A DNA stretch of 64,000 nt. Source: Flaveria trinervia. Its lineage: Eukaryota > Streptophyta > Magnoliopsida > Asterales > Asteraceae. Numbering within the stretch: the first letter of the stretch is position 1; the number at the start of each line of letters is the position of its first letter. A program made the translations under genes and the position numbers. The stretch lies in assembly GCA_025506515.1 (NCBI GenBank), contig CM046444.1:118029930-118093929 (forward strand), given 5' to 3'. The notes beneath the pieces are model-generated. The model was not told the DNA's origin. It worked only from the letters and a program-made list of their open reading frames with translations, and made no database searches. Positions 34,592-45,667 of this stretch are shown piece after piece.

Positions 34592-37500
34592 ATGGCGACC
34601 AAATCTTTGAAATCCAAGAAACCCCCATCAACCCCATCACCCCCAAAACAACCCTCATCAAACCCCTCAAGATCCTCCTCTCTTTCGTCCCATCTCGCCA
34701 TGATCGAACTCAAACACAGAATCTTGACTTCACTCTCCAAACTCTCCGACAGAGATACCCACCAGATCGCCGTTGAAGACCTCGAAAAGATCATCCAAAC
34801 CCTAACCCCCGATGGCATCACAATGCTGTTGAACTCGCTCTACGACGCCACCGGCGATTCGAACAAACCTGCAGTCAAGAAAGAAGCAATTCGCCTCTTG
34901 TTCTTCGTGTGTGCGACCCACACTGATTCTGCAGCGACCCATTTGACGAAAATCATTGCCCACATTGTGAAAAGGCTTAAAGATTCAGATTCGGGGGTGA
35001 AAGATGCGTGCAGAGAGTCAATTGGGGAGCTTTCGGCCTTGTATTTGAAAGGGGATGGGGGTGACAATGTTGGGGCTGTGGTTTCGTTGTTTGTGAAGCC
35101 GTTGTTTGAAGCTTTGAATGATCAGAATAAAGGGGTTCAAGCAGGTGCAGCAATGTGTATGGCTAAGATGGTTGAAATGGCTTCGGACCCCCCGATTTCG
35201 GCGTTTCAGAAGATGTGTGTTAGGATCTGCAAGTATCTTAATAACCCTAATTTTCTGGCTAAGGCTGCACTTTTACAAGTGGTTTCTAGTCTTTCTCAGG
35301 TTTGATCAATTTGACTATTAACATCTTATTATGTAGTGGTTTCATAACATTTGATGCCTCTAAATCGTTGTATGTTAAATTCAATATTCTATCCATTGGT
35401 CCTATTAAGGGTGATTGCCTGATTATCTGATAATTGGGAACCTTTTGGTAATCGTGAGAACCGGTTAACCAATAGAATGTACAGATTTGCTTCTGGTTAT
35501 ATGATTATAGGAGTTGAACGATCAATTATGTTCTACCCATAGCAACAAAATGATGATATAAGAGAAGTAATTTCTCTCCTTTAGCCTAAAATTTGAGGGA
35601 CTTTTGCTTCCATTGACAAAACGTCTTCAATTTGTTCATACTAATGTTTTGTTTGGTCATTATATCACTTCAAATGCCAAAAGCACATCCAAAACACCCT
35701 GGAATCTTAGTGCTAACTACTTAATTACTTGATTATGCTGAAGATATCTAGGGTGCTTATGGTATGATGTGCAAATAAGACTTTATATTAACTTTGTTGC
35801 AGGTTGGTGCTATTTCTCCACAAGGCTTGGAGCCACTGCTTCAAAGTATTCATGATTGTTTGACCAATGCTGATTGGGCAGCTCGAAAGGCAGCAGCTGA
35901 TGCATTAAATTCATTAGCGTTGCATTCAACCAACTTAATCACAGGGAGAACAGGTCCCACAATAACCGCCCTTGAGGAGTGTCGCTTTGATAAGGTTAGT
36001 TTTGAAATGCTACTCTTGAGAGTTGAGATTTAAAGAAAGTCAACTCAAACCCCTTTTTAACTCAACAAAACAAAGCTAATGCTTTTTTTGGGTTGAATTT
36101 CTACAGATAAAGCCTGCAAGAGAAAGCATAGTAGAGGCTTTGCAACAATGGCAACATCTTGCAGGAGGTTCTGAAGATCAGAAAACACCGGGTAATGGTG
36201 GGCTCAAAGAATATAATCATCTTTGTTGGTTGCTCACCCCTGTACTTATGAATGAGTTGATTGGGGTTTAATTTTATCTCTAATGGATCAGTGGGTAAAA
36301 CTTGTCAAAGTGTATACTTAATACAAACTACATCCTAAAGTAAAGTATCAGTTTGGTTTCATTTATGCTGATTCTGGCAAAATTATAAAATGACAAAAGA
36401 AGTTTTGGCCATTTTTACAACTTTAATGTGACAAAAACTTAAATTTTGTGGATTTTGACTTTTGAAGGCAACATACACAAAATGAAATTGATACTTGTGT
36501 GGCCTCTAAATTTGTTTTGATAGTTTGGTAGCCTTGGTGAATCTTTTTGAATACTTGGGTGTCCTACATATATATCTTCCCTCAAATATATATCATAAAG
36601 CACAGACGGAATTTTTTTTGGGTAAAGCAGACCCAGCCTGTTTCGATCCGTACATAAAGCACATGCTTTGACTACCCAATTTGACCCGTTACCCAACCCG
36701 CCCATTAGCTACCATTGTGTATAATGTGCTCATGTATATGTAAATTCTTTAGATGGTGAAGATTCAAAACCAGCTAAATCAGGTGACAGAAAACCTGAGG
36801 CCCCACCAAATAATAATGAACCAGAGGCTAGCAACATACCTGAGAAGGCAGTTGGAATCTTGAAAAAGAAAGCACCAGCCTTATGTGATAAAGAATTAAA
36901 CCCCGAGTTTTTTCAAAGACTTGAAAAGCGGGTTTCTGGTGAAGTTGAAGTAGTTGTCCCTCGAAGATTTGTGAAGTCATCTAGTGAGCAAAACGGTGAA
37001 GAGTCAGGTCTGAATGAGACAGATGCTGGGTCACAGTCAAAAGAGAGCTACCAAAAAGTGGACCGAGGAATGGTGGGCCTTCTAGAAGGAGGGAATTTGA
37101 AGATGTAAATGATTCAAGTCAAAGGGAGGGTTTTAGGAGTAATAAAGGGAATTGGTTGGCTATTCAAAGGCAATTACTACAATTGGAGAGACAACAGGCT
37201 CATCTCATGAACATGTTGCAGGTATGACAGATCAAATTACTTTAAAGATAATTTCATGTATATACAAGTTAAAAGTGTGCAATCTGGAACCATTTACTTA
37301 TGAATGGGTAACTTTGTGTTCAAGCTCTAACCGGTAAAATAGAGGTAACAACATGGGGTCGGGAACAAGTCAAAATGTTGCCTGGTTGAAATAGCTTCAT
37401 TTTTTAGTTTGGTTTGAACCCCAAATACTTTCTTGTCCATTTTGTTAATTTCCTGTAAATAATTGATGTGATTATTATAATCATAAAAGAAATAATTGTA

Positions 37501-39267
37501 CAATATTTATATTATCATATGTTTTAAACGATTAAGGAGGTCATATGCTGTGCGTTAAAATAAACTTTGGGCAACTTTTAACCACTTAGGCTCATTTGAC
37601 ATGTTCCCCCTTGTTGCTATTTTTATTCGACCCATTTGAGATATAACACTATCCAAATTAACCCAATTCATAAGTTAATGAGTTAAAATTACCACCTCCT
37701 GGTAAATAAGAATAGCTAAAGAAGAAGTGCGCCAAATGGGTTGATCATGGGTCAACAGTTGCCCAAATTGTAGTTTAATATATAAAACCTCTTAATTCTT
37801 CTATTGAAAAATATAAATCTGTTTGTAAGAATATAATCATATTTGACACACTAAATTTGTAATGTTCATAGAAAACGCATATAGGAGGAAAAGTGTTTCA
37901 GGCCAACCTGACTCGTTTGACCACACATTTGCCACCAATAATTTATATTTTATGTTAAACGGTCTTTTGATATTTCAGGATTTCATGGGTGGATCTCATG
38001 ATGGCATGATGACTCTAGAGAACAGAGTGAGGGGACTTGAACGTGTTGTCGAAGACATGGCCCGTGATCTGTCACTATCAGCTAATAGTCGAAGAGGTGG
38101 TAATTACAAGATGGGATTTGAGGAAACAGGTAGACCATTAGGGAAATTCAACGGTTTCTCTGACTACCCTAATACAAAATTAGGTAGAAACGATGACCCG
38201 ATGTCTTACATGGGCTCAACTATGAGGGGTAGAGGATCTTCGTGGAGATCAGAGGGGCCTGAAAGTTGGGAGTACCATTCATATGGAAGAAACCCTCAAA
38301 TGGGATTAAGGAGAGGTATGGATGGTAGGTCGCCTAAATCAGAAACCGAAACTGAACCCGTTAATAGGAGAGGTTGGGGGGATAAAGGGGTTGGGCCCAG
38401 CCCCGGGCCTGCTAGGTTCGGGGAGGGGCCATCAGCTAGAAGTGTTTGGCAAGCTTCAAAAGATGAAGCGACACTGGAAGCAATTAGGGTGGCTGCAGGT
38501 GAAGACAACGGGCCCGCCCGAACCGCCCGAGTGGCAGTTCCTGAAATGACTGCTGAAGCAATGGGAGACGAGAATGTGCAGGATCGGGATCCGGTTTGGA
38601 CTGCTTGGAGTAATGCAATGGATGCTGTTCATGTCGGTGATGCTGATACGGCTTTTGCTGAGGTTTTGTCTACTGGTGATGATTTATTGCTTGTGAAACT
38701 AATGGACCGAACAGGCCCGGTGATTGATCAGCTCTCCAGTGAAGTCGGGACTGAAGTTTTGCATGCTGTTGCACAGTTTCTTCCGGACCAAAATGTGTTT
38801 GATATCTGCTTGTCATGGCTTCAACAGGTATACATTAATATATCAATATAGGTTGGGGGACCTTTTCATAGAAAAAACAAGAAAACATGTTAGTTATTTA
38901 TGGTTTTAACTAAGAAGAAAAACATGAGCCGGGCCCTTAACTGTAGTTACTAAAAATAGGACCAATAAGTTCTCGTTCTGCCAAGTACTCTTAAGGGTGT
39001 TTGTGTTCATTTCGAAAGTGATTACGTGACATCAAATACTTATAAAGAGAAGTTTAATTTTGTGTGCAGTTGCTGGATATGATTGTAGAGAATGGAGCAG
39101 ATAATGTAGAAATCCCAATGGAATTGAAAAGGGAGATTTTGGTCAATCTGAATGAAGCTGCTTCAACCATTGAGCCTCCTGATGACTGGGAAGGTATGGT
39201 GCCAGATCAGCTGTTGTTACAGCTGGCATCTGCTTGGGATATTGATTTGCAGCAGCTAGAGAAATGA
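34592..39267 (+). CDS. TOR1: TORTIFOLIA1/SPIRAL2-type microtubule-associated protein, 6 exons, one frameshift
   Basis: Exons 34592-35299, 35803-35994, 36107-36191, 36753-37221, 37979-38827 and 39070-39267, about 833 residues if the break is disregarded; the Arabidopsis protein is 864. Residues 1-40 are Ser/Pro-rich. HEAT-type helices follow (LTPDGITMLLNSLYDA, KKEAIRLLFFVCATH, GVQAGAAMCMAKMVEMA, DWAARKAAADALNSLA), then a basic middle part, a coiled coil (IQRQLLQLERQQAHLMNMLQ, ENRVRGLERVVEDM) and the conserved C-terminal domain (LDMIVENGADN ... WDIDLQQLEK). These proteins bind cortical microtubules and control growth direction and organ twisting. In exon 4 one base is missing near 37067-37072, which gives an early stop (TAA, 37106-37108); all later exons are conserved. 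It is either a sequencing error or a recent null allele. It could be a TOR1-like paralogue. Confidence 0.87.
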
Positions 39268-39707
39268 TTGCATATTTATATGTTTTTTTTTTCATTATTA
39301 TTGTGGTTTTATAGCCTTTGATTGAAGATAGTTGTTCTTTTTGCACTGAAAAAGAGTAATGTGAAAAGGTTTTGTATGTGATAACTGATATTTGCTTGAA
39401 TGATATGTGCATGTTTTCAGTTAATTTCAGTCATTTTCTGGATCTTGTTTTAGAAATTACATGTTCAACCCGAAAGACACTGTTTTGATCATCACAAGTT
39501 TGAAATCATCACGCTTCTTTGTCATATAATGGCATCCTATATGTTTTGAAGCTGTTCACACACTTCGTTGTATGAACGAACAAGCCAGAAGGTATCACCC
39601 TCTGGATGATTGTTGGCAATCAATCGTCAGTCGTTTGCCTTGTGGTAATGGAATCTGCACTCGGGCCTGGGGTGTCAATAAGAGACTCAGAGACATGGGT
39701 TTAGTAT
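39268..39707. other. 3' flank of the TOR1-like gene
   Basis: 3' UTR and short spacer. Nothing else is recognised. Confidence 0.4.
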
Positions 39708-40510
39708 GACCAAAAGGAAGGCTTTTTGGGTCAAACAAAAGAAGACCACAAACCCAACTCACAGGAACAAAACATGCATTCATCTTGAAAACAAGCATGC
39801 ATTTTTAAAATGTCAAAACACCCCTTCAGCATGAGTGGTAACATATCAAATATATGTTGATGTTTTAGAGTTTTATATGCCGAGCTTGACTTGATTGACG
39901 AGTCTAAACGAACTTATTATTTTTATAATTATAATATTGTTAGTTCATGATATTTTTATAATCATAGTATTGTTAAATTTCATATCAATGAATGTAAAAT
40001 TGTATAATAAATATTACCATGCATATACTTAAGATAAACATAGCTAAATTATATTACATATAAGATTATAGTTACAAATATTCTTGAAAGATCTAATAGA
40101 TAAAGAATTCAAGTTTAAAAAAATACTCACGATCCGAGTTCTCATACATCAAACTAGTCAAGCCCAAAGCTTTGGAGATAGAGCATGTCGAGCACTCATA
40201 ACTGATAACTGCACAAGCCGAATTCGAGTCAAGTTTAATTATATATGTATATAACTACAAATTTTAAAGATCTTGTAAAATAATAAAGGGAGTCGCGTTC
40301 TCATAAATTAAATGAGTTGTACCCAAGCTATAAAAATACAGATTGAAACAAGTCGAGCATTATATGTTGAACAACCCGAATTCGAACATAGGCGAATTCT
40401 TGCTTAGCTCTCGGCTACGCCCATGACACCTACATCCAGAGTTGATATCGTTGTTAGAAATTAGAATGCTAGATTTGCTAAACCTAAGCTTAGGAGTTAG
40501 GATAGGGGTG
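39708..40510. repeat. Intergenic block, copy A of a tandem duplication
   Basis: This block resembles, in the same order, the sequence at 40973-41453 continued at 50247-50690 and 51950-52190. Shared landmarks include GGTCAAACAAAA..AAGACCACAAACCCAA, GGTAACATAT, TGTATAATA(AA)TATTACCAT, GAGCACTCATAA and the ending CTAAACnTAAGCTT. It has no gene content. Confidence 0.7.
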
Positions 40511-40972
40511 TGAATTTATGACACGACCCAAAAACACGACACAAAACTAATACGTTTGACCCTGTGAATGCGTCGAACCTGTGAACCTGCTTAGCTAAAC
40601 AGGTCGGGGTTGGGTTTAACGCAACGGGTTGGTTGGTTGACCCGTTTGACCCATTTTTATTTATTTTATTTTTTATATATTTTGTCACAAGTTAAGTTTA
40701 TTATGTGTTTTATTTCAAAATTTAGAACTTAAAATAGAAATTGGTATAAGATTTCATCACCAGTTTCATGCTCACATATAGTCTTCTTGTTATCAAAATC
40801 ATATAGATAAAACACACTCAACTAGATTAACTTTGATACGTCAAACTTAGAAAAAAATTTCACGCAAATCAATCTATCCACAAGGACCGCAACGGTGTTA
40901 AAACAATCAAACTTAAAATAATATTAGTTGGTGATTTTATTTTTCGCATGAGGTGGTATTTTCCGTTGTTTT
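40511..40972. other. Spacer between duplicated blocks
   Basis: Asteraceae-style low-complexity phrases (GACCCGTTTGACCC, 40639) and AT-rich sequence. No gene seen. Confidence 0.35.
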
Positions 40973-41453
40973 GACCAAAAAGAAGCTTTTTCGCAATGTT
41001 TTTAAAACCGGACCGAATAGTGAACTGGACGTCTTACCGGTCCGATGGTCGGACCAGTTTAATCGGTCGAACCGTATATAAGAACCGGATAAAATTATAA
41101 TTATTTTTTTTATAAATATATGTCAAAATTACAAAACAATAAAAAAGTATGTAAAAAACCGGTTCAACCAGTCCGACCGCCGGTTCGACCGGTTCAACCG
41201 GTCTGACCACTAGTTCAACAATAAAACGGTTTTAAGCACCGAACCGGACCAGATTGGAGTTCGGTTCCCGGTCGAACCGGCCGGTCCGGTCCGGTTTCCA
41301 AAACCATGCTTTTCGGGTCAAACAAAAACAAGACCACAAACCCAAATCACGCAAACCAAAACATTTACAGATGCATTCATCTCGAGAACAAGCTATACAT
41401 TTCTAAATTCTGAAAACAGCCCTTCAACATAAGTCAAATTTGGTAACATATAT
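40973..41453. repeat. Intergenic block, copy A' (5' part)
   Basis: Counterpart of 39708-39850, interrupted by the MITE below and cut at its right end by the Copia element. It resumes at 50247. Confidence 0.65.
40994..41307. mobile_element. hAT-like MITE
   Basis: A 314-bp element with imperfect terminal inverted repeats (left CAATGTTTTTAAAACCGGACC, right on the other strand ATGGTTTTGGAAACCGGACC), flanked by GCTTTTTCG (40985-40993) and GCTTTTCG (41308-41315), an 8-9 bp target duplication. The inside is rich in GGTTCGACCGGTTC-type words. There is no coding capacity. The unoccupied site is preserved in copy A at about 39721. Confidence 0.78.
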
Positions 41454-41559
41454 ATTAGATCTAGGGCTTGTAGGTCTAGATCAAATTGTATAGGCTTAGA
41501 ACTTTAATCAATTTCTGTAATGAATACTTGTAATTGTCATTTATTATGCTTATATGAAT
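41454..41559 (+). repeat. 5' LTR fragment of the Copia element
   Basis: Matches the first 106 bases of the 3' LTR with only two differences, then switches abruptly into gag. A deletion removed the rest of this LTR and the primer-binding site. Confidence 0.9.
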
Positions 41560-43556
41560 CACTTGGTCCAAGCAACTCAAAGGATTCAGGACTAATCATG
41601 CTTCAAGATGGAACTTGTGACTGGAGTATGTATGAAAAAGGAGTTTTGGAAGAGAATCAAGCTCTCATGGCTCACATGGAAAACAAGGTTCCGGAAATGG
41701 CAAGAGAGGTAAAAGAAAGATTATGTTCATCAGAATGTGTTGAGAAAGTTAAACGTTACAGAGTCCATGCTCAACAATTGGCTGACAAAGTAAAAGAAAC
41801 TATGATTTTGAATGAATCTCATGTTAAAGAACATAAAGCATATCAAATCAAAATTAAGTCTTTACAAAAGGATTTAGAAAAACCAGTTTCTGAAAACTAT
41901 AATCTGAAAGCTCAAGTTGAGCATCTGACCACTTCTTTAACAAAATCCATGGCTGATCATGCTTCAACTTAAGTGAAACTTCAGAAGTTTCAATTATCAT
42001 CTCAGCAATATGAGAAACTATTGAATTCTCATATTGAATCAAAGAACAGGTATGGGTTGGGTTATAATGTTGTTGCACCACCTATAAATGATAACTACAC
42101 CTCTTTACCTGAAACAATGACCAATACTTTGGTAAACCATTTTGTGCCTAGCACCAAGATTGAAACATAATCAATCTAAAGTAACATCAACAATAAAGCT
42201 GAGATAAGTGAAAATGAAACCTCTGAATCAGCATCTTTAAATCAAAATGATTCAGAATTTTATTATGATAATTGTGATGACCTGGATGATTCTGAGAAAC
42301 TTGATGTTGAGCAACGTCAACAATGGTAAAAGAGTTCATATCAAAACTGGTATTCCAAAAATTCTTGAAGAAGCAAAGCTGCAATATCCTCCAAAACAGA
42401 GAAATATGCTGAAAACTATTTGCAAAAGGATTGCAAAGCTGAATGAAGGTCTTCAAGAATTGAATTTTCAGAAAGAAGTTGATTGCTGCAGATCAAATGA
42501 AGAAGTACTCTTGTCTAATCAAGCTAAAGGTAAGAAGAAGCAATCATCAACCAACCAGAGAAATTCTTTAGTAGAAGATCTACGGAAGACAAAGTCTGTT
42601 GAATCCGCAGAACTTCTACAGAAGAAGAATACCAAATCTCCAGAGGAGGTACAGAAAAAAGAGGTTAAACAAAAGATGAATTTAAAGCAACAGAAGACAT
42701 CAAAGAACAAGACTGATCCCATTGATGCTACTTCAAAAAACAACAAAACCAGATCAAATTCTTCAAAAGAGGCACCAAAGTTGAACATGAACAAGAAACA
42801 TGTAGAGCATGATGAAGAATCTGAAGAAATGTATTGCAAGTGTGTGATATGGAAAATCACAATACAGATGACTGCTATTTTAGTAGTTATTGTTCAATCT
42901 GCAATATGAACAATCAATGACTTCAGACTGCTACTTTAACAAATTCTGTGCAATTTGTAACAAAAATAATCATTCCACACATGAATGTTATTTTAACAAA
43001 AAGAATAAAAGTAAGAGCACAAAAAAGTCAAAAGATGACTTGACTGAATCAGACTCTCAATCAGCATCAAGCCAAGATAAGTCAAAATTAAAGAAGGTGA
43101 ATTCAAAACATAAAACAAAAACACATAAGACATCTTCTGAACAGGTTAAGTCTGTGAAGAAACCAACATCAAGTCAATCCAAAACACCTCACAAAAAGGT
43201 GAAATTGATTGAAAAGGTGTCAATCATTGATGACTCCTCTTTGATCACTTTGATAAAGGAATTCATGTGCCTCAATCAAAATCAAAAGATGAGGAAACCT
43301 TAAAAGGTCAAGGATCATCTTGCAGATCAAAATACCAACCAAAGAAAAATAAGTTGAAGGAAGAATTTATTCAGAAAGAAGATACCAACATTTCTGCATC
43401 AACTCCAACAGAATCATCTTCATCACAACCAAATCAAAATGAATCAAATAAGCCTGAGTCTAATATTGTGTCTTTAAAATTAATTCATGAAGTAGTAAAA
43501 AATTTAGACTCTGCTGGCAAACCCAAGACAATTAAGGCTTGGGTTGTCAATTCTAA
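41560..43556 (+). pseudogene. Copia gag remnant with three CCHC zinc knuckles
   Basis: The coding remnant changes frame several times: 41560-41972 with an in-frame TAA and the same frame on to 42168, then other frames for 42247-42909, 42890-43303 and 43267-43560. The first half has heptad-like coiled-coil composition (EKVKRYRVHAQQLADKVKET). At about 42832-42995 lie three successive knuckle units, each ending in a CYF-like tail. The third is intact (CAICNKNNHSTHEC, C-x2-C-x4-H-x4-C); the first two are damaged. A Lys/Ser-rich linker follows. Gag forms the particle and binds RNA. This copy cannot make a full protein. Confidence 0.8.
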
Positions 43557-43823
43557 TTGATTTTATTCTCCGTGCAGGAACAATTATGGAGAGCTGACAA
43601 CAAATGGTATGTTGATAGTGGTTGTTCCAGACATATGACAGGAAACTGTTCACTTCTCCATGACTTTCAACAAAAACATGCCTCATATGTGGCATTTGGT
43701 GGAGATAAGAAGGGAGGTAAAATTGTTGGTGAAGGTATTGTAACTAATGGTGTGTTAACATTTGGTAAAGTTAATTACTGTGAAAACTTACAGTACAACT
43801 TATTAAGTGTAAATTCAAGTTAA
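43557..43823 (+). pseudogene. Copia pol remnant: aspartic protease
   Basis: An 88-codon frame holds the Copia gag-pre-integrase/protease start WYVDSGCSRHMTGN with the catalytic D-S-G, then FGGDKKGGKIVGEG and NLQYNLLSV, after which it stops. Integrase, reverse transcriptase and RNase H do not follow, so pol is deleted beyond this point. Confidence 0.85.
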
Positions 43824-45497
43824 TCAAAGTGGATACCACAAATTAGCTTGCAGATTTAATTAGATTTAATTTTCTAATTAAGACTTTAGGTATGATTAAC
43901 TTAGATTAATTCTTCTCAACAAAGAATAACATGTGACTGAATGTGTACTATAGTTATTTAATGTTCTTTAGTTTTAGCATGCCATATCATTGAGAAATGA
44001 TAGTACACTATGCCTTTACTTTCTTCATCAATACTTTATCGACTTTCAATCTGATCACAAACATTTTGATATGTAAGTAGGTTCATCTTGAGTGGAAACT
44101 ACACTTAGTGCATGCCAAACTTAATGACAAGGTAACTGTCTGTGAGACTTTCTCTTTGAGGTAACAGAAAGTGAATCCTGTTCTGATATGAGCAAATCAT
44201 TAAACTGAGCACACTATGTATCGACACTTTATAATATCTATCTTTTGCAAATCTTACTCCCTCTGTTTTGTGTAAACAAAGACCTGGGTGTATGATCATC
44301 AAGGCTTACATTTGTAACCAACTGATGAAAAACAGTATGATCCTCATCATCCCTTTGTTTTGTGTCAAAAAAGACCTGGGTTAAAGGCACCTCTATTTTA
44401 CGTAAGTAAAGAACTGGTGACCTGATGATGATCATATCTAAGCTCTCAAAAGAATCCAATGTGATCAACTGTATAATATTTCTAGAGTTTCTTCAACAAT
44501 GCATTAATGAGATATTTATGTATCTCAAGATAGAACTTATAACTTAAAGTACATAGTTCTTAAGTGTGGCAGGGAGATGTTTTGTTTCACATAGGGAGGA
44601 CAAACTCTATGTGAATTAAATGTGAAGCCCATGACAGTTCATCTTTAATCAACTTTACAACATGATAATAACATGCCTAGTTGATACATTGCTCTTGTAT
44701 GGATTTAAGTGGATATACATACTTGCAATCAGATGTTCAATCAGTTCCATGTTCCACTACTATTTTCAAATTGGGAAGAAGTTTTGTATCATAGTATGAT
44801 CCCATCATATGTGTTTATGTATGCTTGAACTCTGACTTAGATAATTTTGTCTATTCAGTCATATGTCTTTCATGATACTGGTCTTTAAATTTATGATAAT
44901 TGTATTCAGTAATCATTAATCACAAATTTAGGGGGAGTAGAATCATGAAAATTAATTAAATCTTGAGTTGTCAAATCAGAAGGAATTGGAACTTGAGCAC
45001 TATCTTGACCTGGCTGTTGGAAACATGAAATATCAACACCTTCTTGTACTCCATGTCAAGTATACTATGTCAACAAGGTCCTATAGCAATATATGATTTC
45101 AAGTTATTGGAATGAATCATACAATTAAGTTACACAATGCATTTAACGCATCAGCAGAAGCTACAGTACATCTAATCATCAACAGATGCTACTACAATGA
45201 AACTTATTACTCTATAGATTGGTAACCTACGGAAGTCCAATTCAAGTATAATTAAATTTCATAGATTGGTAACCTATGAATTTTAAAGTTATACATTTAA
45301 AGTTTTGTCTTCCGCAGATGTGTATAACATCCGTAGAGGAAGTACGGAAGAACAAATAATCTGCGGAAGATCAAAGAAATTCGAAAGAAGAAAATGTTTG
45401 AGGGACCCACATAATTAATTAAAAGATATTAATGTGTCTGGATATTTGTTGAGGGACCCACATAATTAATTAAAATATATTAATGTGTCTGAGAAAG
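43824..45497 (+). other. Copia non-coding spacer between pol remnant and accessory ORF
   Basis: No coding frame. It contains a polypurine-like TTAGGGGGAGTAG (44929), a duplicated GTTTTGTGTnAA...AAGACCTGGGT phrase (44266 and 44349), repeated ATAGATTGGTAACCTA (45217 and 45266), CGGA-core motifs (45226-45370) and a 51-bp-period tandem duplication (45400-45491). Confidence 0.7.
45400..45491. repeat. Tandem duplication just upstream of the internal TATA box
   Basis: A 41-bp unit (GAGGGACCCACATAATTAAT ...) occurs at 45400-45440 and 45451-45491, differing by one base. Confidence 0.9.
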
Positions 45498-45505
45498 TAT
45501 AAATA
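45498..45505 (+). promoter_or_regulatory. Internal TATA box before the accessory ORF
   Basis: TATAAATA lies 163 bp upstream of the accessory ORF start codon. The sequence between is C/A-rich and lacks long frames, like a plant 5' leader. It may be an independent promoter inside the element. This is inferred from sequence only. Confidence 0.5.
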
Positions 45506-45667
45506 ATACCTTTTTGACCTCGATATTCATTATTCACTTTTTCAGAACACTTTCAAAACCTCACTCAACAAGTCTTTCCCTCTTCCTAAACATTCAAACA
45601 CAAAATCAAAATTGTCATTCAAACGATTAATCTTGATCTTCCTGATCTTTGATATTCTTATGAACAG

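Noticed and set aside
42519..42860. Minus-strand Phe/Ser/Cys-rich frame
   Set aside because: Antisense shadow of the Lys/Glu-rich gag linker.
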